In this document: positions 1 to 6,755 of the stretch, piece by piece
How positions within the stretch are numbered: position 1 is the first letter of the stretch
Layout: the number at the start of each line of letters is the position of its first letter
NCBI GenBank assembly: GCA_029051915.1
Contig: JAIDKM010000357.1
Coordinates: 1 to 11,022 of the forward strand
Length of the DNA stretch: 11,022 nucleotides
Direction of reading: 5' to 3'
DNA from: Alistipes sp.
GTDB lineage: Bacteria > Bacteroidota > Bacteroidia > Bacteroidales > Rikenellaceae
The notes under the pieces: generated by a model
The model's input: only the letters and a program-made list of their open reading frames with translations
Database searches by the model: none
Told to the model about the DNA's origin: nothing
Translations under genes and position numbers: made by a program

Positions 1-6
1 TTTTTA

Positions 7-14
7 TAACTTTG
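7..14 (+). promoter_or_regulatory. -7 box of the promoter for the PepSY-like lipoprotein operon
   Basis: TAACTTTG fits the Bacteroidota -7 consensus TAnnTTTG and is followed by GCACCCG, the same bases that follow the -7 box of the xusA promoter. The -33 element would lie about 20 nt upstream, outside the window. Transcription would start around positions 20-22, giving a leader of about 100 nt before the ATG at 123. Confidence 0.75.
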
Positions 15-34
15 CACCCGAAAAAGCAATATGT

Positions 35-90
35 AGTGTTCGAACACGTAAGTCTAATTGGCTTTCCCGTGTTCGAACACTCTTTTTTTT
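35..90 (+). promoter_or_regulatory. Structured 5' leader with terminator-like hairpin (copy 1), candidate attenuator
   Basis: A perfect 14-bp stem pairs 35-48 with 68-81. Its apical part holds an inner 5-bp hairpin, 50-54 (AAGTC) with 60-64 (GGCTT), around the loop TAATT. Eight Ts follow at 83-90, so the element has the form of an intrinsic terminator, yet it lies between the promoter and the first start codon. That placement suggests conditional premature termination of the operon. Each outer arm is also a 12-bp palindrome in its own right (GTGTTCGAACAC at 36-47 and 69-80), so a DNA-level operator role is possible. The same architecture recurs at 2778-2828 with compensatory changes. Structure and position are seen; the attenuator function is inferred. 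Confidence 0.75.
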
Positions 91-122
91 GTCATACCTT
101 TTAATAAAAATAAACAACGAAC

Positions 123-1517
123 ATGAAATCTTGGATTGTGAAGATTTTGGGAGCCATGTCGTTGACATGTCTCCTTGCGGCGGCGGCTTGCAGCAGCGAC
201 GACGGGCCGGCCGTGGAGAGCGGGGCGCTGCCCGAGGATGTTCCGGCATCCGTTTATGAAGATTTCCGGGTCAGTTTCCCGAATGCGGAGAATGTCCGCT
301 GGTCGGTGGCCGACGGCTATGCCGTGGTTACCTTTACGCGTCCCGAGACCCGGAGTGCCGCCGGCGAAACATCCGTGTGGTACGAACTGAAGGATGCGCA
401 GAAGAAGATGCAGTGCCGGACGATCGCCTTCGAAGCCCTGCCCGAAGCGGTCAGGGCCGCGTTCGCCGAGAGCGAGTACGGCGCGGATGCGGCGGACGCG
501 ACGGCGGGTCTGCTGATACGTTACACGGCAGGTACGGTGGAAAACATCTATGTTTTGCGGGTAACGACGACGGGCGACAGCGCCGAAACGACGAAAACGA
601 CGCTCTACTACACGGTCGACGGCGTGCTGGTGAAACTGACCGCCGAGGTGGTTTATGACGGCAGCTACGCCGACCTGGATCCGGACTACCGCGATTGGCT
701 GCCCCGAACCTCGCCCGAGGGCGTGGCCGAGTTCGTGAGCCGCAACTATCCCCGGGCGGAATACCTCTACATCTACGAGGGCCGGGAGTTGACCAAAGTG
801 AAGATTCTCGACGGGCGGCAGGCCCGGCTGCTGCTGTTCGATGCCGCCGGCAACTGGCTCTCCACGCAGACGCAGCTCCATGCCGACGAGCTGCCCGAGG
901 AGATACTCGCCGCATTCCGCGCTTCGGATTACGCCGATCGCCGGATCGACAGTGTCGAGGAGTACCTCACGGCTGACGACGAACATTACTATGTGCTGAC
1001 GGTCAAGGATCGTTCCGGCAAGCAGGAGATCCGCATCGACGAGGACGGCACGCTGGATGACGGGGGAGATTGGAATACGCCCGGACGGCCCGGCGACGGC
1101 GAGCAGGAGGATCCGGCCGGCGGTCTCTCGGAAGCCGAGGTCGACGCGTTCATCCGCGAGCGTTATCCCGAGGCGACGGTCGTTTCCCGCTCGCAGGATG
1201 ACAAGGAGCTGGAAGTGAAGCTATCCGCGAACGGAGCCAAGATCGAGGTTCGTTTCGAGCTCCGGTCACAGGGCTATCTTTGGACGGAGAGCGAATGGGA
1301 TCTGGAGATCCGCGATGCCGCGGCCGTTCCTGCGCCCGTTCAGGCGACGATCGATGCCTCCTATGCCGGTTATCGGCTCACTTTCCTGAAATACGTCGAA
1401 TCGGCGTCGGGCGAGAATTATTATGAAGCCGGTCTGAAGTCCGAGCACCTGAAACAGACTGTCAAGGTGAAGATGGACGAGCAGGGCGGTGTCCTGGCCG
1501 AATATGGAAACCGCTGA
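123..1517 (+). CDS. Lipoprotein with tandem PepSY-like (PF11396-type) repeats
   Basis: The 464-residue product starts with a lipoprotein signal peptide ending in a run of alanines before Cys23. The following Ser-Ser-Asp-Asp resembles the Bacteroidota signal for export to the outer surface. The mature part shows three repeats, at roughly residues 36-180, 192-313 and 335-464. Each opens with a helix and a (F/Y)P-x-A motif (FPNAENVRW, YPRAEYLYIY, YPEATVVSRS) and continues with a second half-motif (LPEAVRAAF, LPEEILAAF, VPAPVQATI) and beta strands. This pattern fits the PepSY-like family once called beta-lactamase-inhibitor-like. A Gly/Pro/Asp-rich linker separates the second and third repeats. 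The ligand is unknown. The gene is preceded by leader copy 1 and followed at once by an MFS gene, so the two are probably co-transcribed. An A-rich stretch upstream of the ATG supports this start. Confidence 0.85.
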   Translation: MKSWIVKILGAMSLTCLLAAAACSSDDGPAVESGALPEDVPASVYEDFRVSFPNAENVRWSVADGYAVVTFTRPETRSAAGETSVWYELKDAQKKMQCRTIAFEALPEAVRAAFAESEYGADAADATAGLLIRYTAGTVENIYVLRVTTTGDSAETTKTTLYYTVDGVLVKLTAEVVYDGSYADLDPDYRDWLPRTSPEGVAEFVSRNYPRAEYLYIYEGRELTKVKILDGRQARLLLFDAAGNWLSTQTQLHADELPEEILAAFRASDYADRRIDSVEEYLTADDEHYYVLTVKDRSGKQEIRIDEDGTLDDGGDWNTPGRPGDGEQEDPAGGLSEAEVDAFIRERYPEATVVSRSQDDKELEVKLSANGAKIEVRFELRSQGYLWTESEWDLEIRDAAAVPAPVQATIDASYAGYRLTFLKYVESASGENYYEAGLKSEHLKQTVKVKMDEQGGVLAEYGNR

Positions 1518-1521
1518 TCGG

Positions 1522-2691
1522 ATGAGCAGAAAGACTCTCGTTTTTATTCTGGGCAACCTGACGGCGTTCGGCCCCTTCATCACCGACTTCTACCTGCCGT
1601 GTCTGCCCGAGCTGACCGCCTATTTTTCGGCTTCGGCCTCGATGATTCAGCTGAGTCTGACGGCCGGCATGCTCGGACTGGCCGTGGGGCAGCTGCTCGT
1701 CGGGCCCGTCTCCGACAAATACGGGCGGCGGCGTCCGCTGCTGTGGTGCCTGCTGCTGTTCGTGCTCGCCACGGCGGGCTGCATGCTCTCCACGAGTATC
1801 CGGCCGTTCGTCTTTTTCCGCATGTTGCAGGGACTGACGGGCGCCGCAGGGCTGGTCATCTCGAAGGCGATCATCGCCGATTCGTTCACGGGCCGCGACG
1901 TAGCCCGCTATTTCGCCGTGCTCGCCGCCGTGCAGGGTGTGGCGCCGATCGTGGCTCCGGTCGTCGGAGGCGTGGCCTTCAGCCTGACTTCGTGGCAGGG
2001 AACGTTCGGCGTGCTGGGAGCGTGGGCCCTGGGGCTGCTGGTCGTATGTCGGCGTCTGCGGGAGACGCTGGACGAAAAGGATCGGCTCCAAATGCCCGTC
2101 CGGAAGACCTTCCGATGCTACGTGCCCGTGGTAACGAACGGCAAGTATCTGGTGATGAATCTGCTGCAGAGTTTCTCGTCGGCCGCGCTGATTGCTTATA
2201 TCTCCGCCTCGCCGTTCATCTTCCAGCAGCATTTCGGACTGACGCCCCTGCAGTACAGCATCTGTTTCGCCGGCAATGCCCTGGGACTGGTGGCCGGCAG
2301 CAGCGTCGTGATGAAGATCAGGCGGCTGCCGTCGGCTACGCCGTGGTGCTCGGCCGGCCTGTTCGTTACGGGGCTGCTGATGTCGGTAGCCCTGTGGCTG
2401 GAGTGGCCGTTTTTCCTCTTCGAGCTGCTTCTGGTTCCGATGCTCTTCTGTGTCGGCATGATTACGCCCGTGGGCATCACTCTCGCCCTGAACTCGGTAA
2501 CGGAGAACCGGGGCAGCGCCTCCGCCCTGCTGGGTGCGCTGCCGTTTCTGCTCGGCGGCATCGTGGCCCCGCTCACGGGTCTCGGCAACATGATTCGTTC
2601 GATGACGGCGCTCGTGCTGCTGTGTTCGGCCGTCTGCCTGGGCCTTTATCTCTGCTCGCGCAGGTGGAACTATTCGACGCCGGAAAGCTGA
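1522..2691 (+). CDS. MFS drug/metabolite transporter, Bcr/CflA family
   Basis: A 389-residue polytopic protein of about 12 membrane segments. The first segment carries TDFYLPCLP (residues 21-29), the signature of the Bcr/CflA branch of drug:H+ antiporters (DHA1), and the loop after the second segment carries MFS motif A (residues 61-71, GPVSDKYGRRR). Length matches the family. Known members export bicyclomycin, chloramphenicol, sulfonamides or cysteine; the substrate here cannot be assigned. The start at 1522 is chosen because homologues begin just before the first membrane segment. ATG 1504 and GTG 1489 are in-frame alternatives that would overlap the lipoprotein gene. With the chosen start, only 4 nt separate it from the upstream stop, which implies translational coupling in one operon under leader copy 1. 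Confidence 0.93.
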   Translation: MSRKTLVFILGNLTAFGPFITDFYLPCLPELTAYFSASASMIQLSLTAGMLGLAVGQLLVGPVSDKYGRRRPLLWCLLLFVLATAGCMLSTSIRPFVFFRMLQGLTGAAGLVISKAIIADSFTGRDVARYFAVLAAVQGVAPIVAPVVGGVAFSLTSWQGTFGVLGAWALGLLVVCRRLRETLDEKDRLQMPVRKTFRCYVPVVTNGKYLVMNLLQSFSSAALIAYISASPFIFQQHFGLTPLQYSICFAGNALGLVAGSSVVMKIRRLPSATPWCSAGLFVTGLLMSVALWLEWPFFLFELLLVPMLFCVGMITPVGITLALNSVTENRGSASALLGALPFLLGGIVAPLTGLGNMIRSMTALVLLCSAVCLGLYLCSRRWNYSTPES

Positions 2692-2709
2692 GATCCCGGC
2701 CAGGTGCAA

Positions 2710-2729
2710 AATACCAACATTTCGGTATT
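2710..2729. promoter_or_regulatory. Dyad at the -33 region of the xusA promoter, possible operator
   Basis: AATACC (2710-2715) and GGTATT (2724-2729) form a perfect 6-8-6 inverted repeat. It overlaps the -33 TTG (2728-2730), so a bound protein could block RNA polymerase. It could also be a weak hairpin after the MFS gene, but there is no T run. It does not resemble the classical Fur box. A chance occurrence is possible. Confidence 0.35.
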
Positions 2730-2758
2730 GCCGTTCAGGCGGGCGGCGCCTACCTTTG
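2728..2758 (+). promoter_or_regulatory. Promoter of the xusABC operon
   Basis: TTG at 2728-2730 (preceded by A rather than the consensus T), a 20-nt spacer, and a perfect -7 box TACCTTTG at 2751-2758 match the housekeeping promoter of Bacteroidota. Transcription should begin near 2764-2766, just before leader copy 2. The bases GCACCCG after the -7 box are identical to those after the promoter at 7-14. Confidence 0.8.
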
Positions 2759-2777
2759 CACCCGTAAAACAGCGCGT

Positions 2778-2828
2778 AGTGCTCGATCACGTAAGTCCAG
2801 CTGACTTGGGGATCGAGCACTTTTTTTT
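2778..2828 (+). promoter_or_regulatory. Structured 5' leader with terminator-like hairpin (copy 2), candidate attenuator
   Basis: An 11-bp stem pairs 2778-2788 with 2811-2821. It encloses ACGT, an inner 5-bp hairpin (AAGTC 2793-2797 with GACTT 2803-2807, loop CAGCT), and GGG. Eight Ts run from 2821 to 2828, and the xusA ATG follows 20 nt later. Compared with copy 1, two outer base pairs are changed on both sides (T-A to C-G, A-T to T-A) and one inner pair goes from T-G to T-A, so pairing is conserved while sequence is not. ACGTAAGTC, CATACC just after the T tract, and the roughly 20-nt distance from the -7 box are shared. The likely role is conditional termination before xusABC. Confidence 0.78.
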
Positions 2829-2848
2829 GCGACATACCCGAACCGAAT

Positions 2849-5293
2849 ATGATCCATGCGAAAACCAGGTGGGCGATCTGCCTGCTGACGCTGAGCACGC
2901 TCGTCGTGTCGGCGCAGGAAAAAATACCGGCCCTGTCGGGCAAAATCATCTCGAAAGAGAAAGAGGAGGTGGCGTTCGCCACCGTCTATCTGAAGGGAAC
3001 GACCTACGGGTGCTCCTCCGACCAGCAGGGCATGTACTACCTCCATGCTCCGGCCGGAAAATATACGCTGGCCGTCTCGGCCGTAGGCTACGAAGCGGTC
3101 GAGAAACCCGTAACGCTCACCGGCGAGCGTCTGAAGATGAACATCGTGCTGACGGCCTCCGAGATCCGGATGGACGAAGTGGTCGTTACGGCTTCCGGCG
3201 TCGGCCGCGTCAACCGGTCGCCGTTCAATGCCGTGGCCATCGGTACGAAGGAGTTGCAGAACTCCACCAAGAGCCTGAGCGAGGCGCTGGCCAAAACACC
3301 GGGCATGAAGCTCCGCGAATCGGGCGGCGTGGGATCCGACATGTCGCTGCTGATGGACGGATTCAGCGGCAAGCACATCAAGATATTCATTGACGGCGTG
3401 CCGCAGGAGGGCGTCGGCGACTCGTTCGGGCTGAACAACATTCCGGTGAACTTCGCCGAGCGGATCGAGGTCTACAAGGGCGTGGTTCCCGTGGGGCTGG
3501 GCTCCGACGCGCTGGGCGGCGCGATCAACATCGTTACGGACAAGTCGCGGCGCGGCTGGTATCTGGACGCCTCCTACTCCTACGGTTCGTTCAACACGCA
3601 CAAGTCCTATGTCAACTTCGGTCAGACGTTCGACTGCGGCCTGATGTACGAAATCAATGCTTTCCAGAACTATTCGGACAACAGCTACAAGGTCGACACC
3701 CCCGTCGAGGAGTTCTTCCCGGACGGCACGTCGGTGATCGACACCGACAAGTCGTATCGCGTGCGCCGCTTCAACGATACCTACCACAACGAGGCCGTAA
3801 CGGGAAAGATCGGCGTCGTAGACCGCAAGTGGGCCGATCGGCTGGTCTACGCGTTCACCTATTCGCACATGTACAAGGAGATTCAGACGGGTGTCGTGCA
3901 GAAGGTCGTCTTCGGACAGAAGCACCGCAAGGGTTATTCGCTCATGCCCTCGCTGGAGTACTCCAAGCACAACTTCCTCACGCAGGGACTCGACCTGACC
4001 ATCACGGCCAACTACAACGACAACATCGCGCAGCATATCGACACGGCGGCCTATCGCTACAACTGGTTCGGCGAGAAACGCTACCTGAACGGCACGCTCG
4101 GCGAGCAGTCCTACCAGAACACCCGTTCCGAAAACGACAACTGGAACGCTACCATCACGGCCCGCTACCGGCTCGGCCGGGGCCACACGTTCACGCTGAG
4201 CCACGTTTTCAACGCGATCACCCGCGCCAATTCGCAGGCGGCGGGCGTGGCCCAGCGCGAGGTCGACGCTTTCGACAAGACGACCCGCAAGAACATCACG
4301 GGGCTTTCGTACCAGCTGATGCCTTCCGAAAAGTGGAACCTCTCGGTGTTCGGCAAATATTACAACCAGTACAACGCCGGGCCGGTCTCGACCTCCGAGA
4401 ACGGAACGACGGATTACGTACTGCTCGAGAACAATGCTTCGACGCTCGGATTCGGTGCGGCCGGCACATACTTTTTCCTCCGCGGGGCCCAGGCCAAGCT
4501 CTCTTACGAGCGGGCTTGCCGGCTGCCGACCACCGAGGAACTTTTCGGCGACGAAGACCTCGAACTGGGAACCATCGGTCTGAAGCCCGAAAGGAGCGAC
4601 AACGTCAACCTCTCGCTGAGCTACGACCGCACGTTCGGCCTGCACGGACTCTACGCCGAGGCGGGGCTGGTCTACCGCAACACGGCCGATTACATCCAGC
4701 GCCGCATCGGCACCTACTCGGGCAACAAGAGCTACGCCTCCTATTCCAATCACGGCAAGGTCGAGACCAAAGGCTACAACCTCTCTCTGCGCTATAGCTA
4801 TCGGGGCTGGCTGAGCGTCGGCGGCTCCTTCACGCAGATGGACGTCCGCGACCGTACGAAGACCCTGAACGAGGGCTCGGTGCAGACGAATCTTACCTAC
4901 GGCGACCGCATACCCAACCAGCCCTACCTGTTCGCCAATTCGGACGTTACGTTCTACTGGCGCAATCTTTTCGGCCGGGGCAATACGCTGAGCGTCGCCT
5001 ACGACAACTTCTGGCAGCACGATTTTCCGCTCTATTCCGAGAGTCTCGGAGCGAAGGAGAGCAAGCAGGTGGTTCCGGCGCAGTTCGCCCACAGCCTCTC
5101 CCTGACCTACAGTCTCAAACAAGGGCGTTACAACTTCTCGCTCGAATGCCGCAACCTGACCGACGAAAAACTCTACGACAATTTCAGTCTCCAGAAAGCC
5201 GGCCGGGCCTTTTACGGCAAGGTGCGCGTCCGCTTCGGCGACGAGGGGAAGAACGGCCGGCACGGCCGGGGCGAGGATCGGCATCGCCGATAA
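2849..5293 (+). CDS. xusA: TonB-dependent outer-membrane receptor, XusA-like xenosiderophore receptor
   Basis: The 814-residue protein starts with a signal peptide (cleavage likely after Ala22, VVSA-QE). It then has a carboxypeptidase-regulatory-like beta domain (about 29-105), a TonB box region (MDEVVVTAS, 108-116), a plug domain (about 120-236, with IFIDGVPQ and GGAINIVTD motifs) and a 22-strand-type barrel rich in aromatic strand ends. It would import a ferric siderophore using TonB/ExbBD energy. The XusA assignment comes mainly from context: a DUF4374 lipoprotein and a PepSY-TM protein follow in the order known from Bacteroides xusABC. The barrel appears to end at Phe796 (VRVRF), followed by an unusual 18-residue Gly/Arg/His-rich tail. 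Transcription is probably controlled by the promoter at 2728-2758 and leader copy 2. The exact siderophore cannot be read from the sequence. Confidence 0.9.
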   Translation: MIHAKTRWAICLLTLSTLVVSAQEKIPALSGKIISKEKEEVAFATVYLKGTTYGCSSDQQGMYYLHAPAGKYTLAVSAVGYEAVEKPVTLTGERLKMNIVLTASEIRMDEVVVTASGVGRVNRSPFNAVAIGTKELQNSTKSLSEALAKTPGMKLRESGGVGSDMSLLMDGFSGKHIKIFIDGVPQEGVGDSFGLNNIPVNFAERIEVYKGVVPVGLGSDALGGAINIVTDKSRRGWYLDASYSYGSFNTHKSYVNFGQTFDCGLMYEINAFQNYSDNSYKVDTPVEEFFPDGTSVIDTDKSYRVRRFNDTYHNEAVTGKIGVVDRKWADRLVYAFTYSHMYKEIQTGVVQKVVFGQKHRKGYSLMPSLEYSKHNFLTQGLDLTITANYNDNIAQHIDTAAYRYNWFGEKRYLNGTLGEQSYQNTRSENDNWNATITARYRLGRGHTFTLSHVFNAITRANSQAAGVAQREVDAFDKTTRKNITGLSYQLMPSEKWNLSVFGKYYNQYNAGPVSTSENGTTDYVLLENNASTLGFGAAGTYFFLRGAQAKLSYERACRLPTTEELFGDEDLELGTIGLKPERSDNVNLSLSYDRTFGLHGLYAEAGLVYRNTADYIQRRIGTYSGNKSYASYSNHGKVETKGYNLSLRYSYRGWLSVGGSFTQMDVRDRTKTLNEGSVQTNLTYGDRIPNQPYLFANSDVTFYWRNLFGRGNTLSVAYDNFWQHDFPLYSESLGAKESKQVVPAQFAHSLSLTYSLKQGRYNFSLECRNLTDEKLYDNFSLQKAGRAFYGKVRVRFGDEGKNGRHGRGEDRHRR

Positions 5294-5329
5294 CGATCGG
5301 ACATACAACCAAATCAAAATAACTTTCTT

Positions 5330-6694
5330 ATGAAAAACAAATTCCTTTCTTTGGCAGCCATCGCCGCATGCGCGCTTTTCGCTGCCTGCTCGAACGATGA
5401 TTCCGAACCGGTGCCCGCACCTGCGCCCGACGGCGGGGAAGCCTCGGCCTACGTGGTGGTCGGCACGTCGAATTCGGCGGCCTATCTGCTGACCAGCGAA
5501 TCGCTCCGGGAGGGCGAGATCTCCGCGAAAGGCGACGGCAAGGAGGTATCGGCCGGCAACTCGTCGACGTGGTTCTTCTTCGGAGACAAGTACCTCTACC
5601 ACCTGAGCTACAGCCAGGGACAGGCCGGCACGACCAGCGCCTACTACCTCGATGCCAACGGCAACATCCAGGCCCGCAGCAAGGAGTACAGCATCCTCAA
5701 TTTCTGGACCTACGGCATGGTCGGCGATTACATCATCACCTCGGCTACGGCCGTAGGCGATCAGACCGACGCCGACGGCAACAAGGCCTACAACCTGACC
5801 TTCACGATCCTCGATACCGAAAACGAGACCTCGCGGACGATGACCGTCCTGTCGGAGGACTTCCTCGGCAACAAGGAGTATGTCATGTTCTCGGGTCTGC
5901 TGGAGGCCAACGGCAAGATCTACACGGCCGTCGTTCCGATGGGCTGCTCGCCCTACGGTGTCAAGGCCGGCGGCGTGCTGCCGGGCAACGAGGGACTGGT
6001 GGTCGACGGCGACAGCGGCACGGGAGGCGGCCGTACCGAAGCCGGCTCGCTCTCCGGCACGCAGTATGCCGATTATTGCTGGGTAGCCGTCTACGACGAC
6101 ATCACCTTCACCAATCCGACCCTCATCAAGACCGACAAGCTCAGCTACGCCTGCGGCCGCATGCGTTCGGCCTACTACCAGACCATCTGGGCGGCCGACA
6201 ACGGCGACGTCTACGTCTTCTCGCCGTCGTATGCCAAGACCTACACCGATGCCCGTGCCACCACGCACAATTCGGGTGTCATGCGCATCAAGGCCGGAGC
6301 CACGGAGTTCGACGAGGCCTACGGCTACGTCGATATCGAGGGGCTCTCGGAAGGCCATCCGATCTACCGCTGCTGGCACATCTGCGAGGATTATTTCCTG
6401 CTGCAGATGTATACCCAGGGTTACAACATCTCGGGTAAGGGCACCAACGAACTGGCCGTCTACAAAGGCGAAAGCAAGACCTTCACCAAGGTTACGGGCC
6501 TGCCCGACGACATTTCGTCGATCAGCAGCAAGAATCCCTACTGCGAGGAGGGCGCGGCCTATATTTCGCTCGGCACCGAGTCCGGGGAGAATCCCTGCGT
6601 CTACAAGATCGACATGGCGACCGCTGCGGCTACGCAGGGCATAACCGTCGCTGCCGACGAAATCAACGCCATCGGCAAGCTCGTTTCCAGATAA
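5330..6694 (+). CDS. xusB: DUF4374 surface lipoprotein, XusB-like siderophore-binding protein
   Basis: The 454-residue product has a lipoprotein signal peptide with lipobox LFAAC and lipidated Cys20. The next residues, SNDDSE, match the acidic export signal that sends Bacteroidota lipoproteins to the cell surface. A short Pro/Ala-rich linker precedes a repetitive beta-rich domain, consistent with the beta-propeller of DUF4374. The segment around 283-305, with CGRMRSAYYQT and DNGDVYVFSPSYAK, is typical of that family. In Bacteroides thetaiotaomicron, XusB binds enterobactin-type siderophores at the cell surface and hands them to XusA; the same role is inferred here. The gene starts 36 nt after xusA, with an A/T-rich initiation region, and is followed by a strong hairpin before xusC. 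Confidence 0.9.
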   Translation: MKNKFLSLAAIAACALFAACSNDDSEPVPAPAPDGGEASAYVVVGTSNSAAYLLTSESLREGEISAKGDGKEVSAGNSSTWFFFGDKYLYHLSYSQGQAGTTSAYYLDANGNIQARSKEYSILNFWTYGMVGDYIITSATAVGDQTDADGNKAYNLTFTILDTENETSRTMTVLSEDFLGNKEYVMFSGLLEANGKIYTAVVPMGCSPYGVKAGGVLPGNEGLVVDGDSGTGGGRTEAGSLSGTQYADYCWVAVYDDITFTNPTLIKTDKLSYACGRMRSAYYQTIWAADNGDVYVFSPSYAKTYTDARATTHNSGVMRIKAGATEFDEAYGYVDIEGLSEGHPIYRCWHICEDYFLLQMYTQGYNISGKGTNELAVYKGESKTFTKVTGLPDDISSISSKNPYCEEGAAYISLGTESGENPCVYKIDMATAAATQGITVAADEINAIGKLVSR

Positions 6695-6705
6695 CGATTC
6701 CCATC

Positions 6706-6739
6706 GGGCAGGCACCTGTCTTCGGACAGGCGCCTGCCC
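6706..6739 (+). other. UUCG-capped hairpin between xusB and xusC
   Basis: The segment 6706-6720 pairs with 6725-6739 (14 base pairs and one A-C mismatch at 6714/6731) around the tetraloop TTCG. The stem is very GC-rich and the C(UUCG)G cap is exceptionally stable in RNA. No T run follows, so it is a poor intrinsic terminator. More likely it protects the 3' end of a processed xusAB mRNA or partly reduces xusC expression. The same strand continues into xusC 16 nt later. Confidence 0.8.
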
Positions 6740-6755
6740 TCATCTGTTCGATACC

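Noticed and set aside
35..90. Hairpin as an ordinary terminator of a gene left of the window
   Set aside because: A -7 box at 7-14 precedes it, and copy 2 has the same promoter-hairpin-start codon order with the upstream gene already ended 60 nt before the promoter. A leader position explains both copies better, although a dual role is not excluded.
1..2828. Leader repeats as ends of an insertion sequence, a REP-type element or an invertible promoter
   Set aside because: The copies are in the same orientation, no transposase or recombinase is present, no target duplications are seen, and the repeats do not flank a promoter.
1462..2982. A 506-codon minus-strand open frame antisense to the MFS gene
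   Set aside because: It is Gln/Arg/His-rich with no domain-like pattern and runs through the promoter and leader copy 2; the plus-strand MFS protein has clear membrane segments and motif A.
2750..6715. A 1321-codon open frame on the minus strand antisense to xusA and xusB
   Set aside because: It is a shadow caused by strongly GC-biased codons. The plus strand carries clear signal peptides, plug/barrel motifs and DUF4374 motifs, and the antisense product resembles no family.
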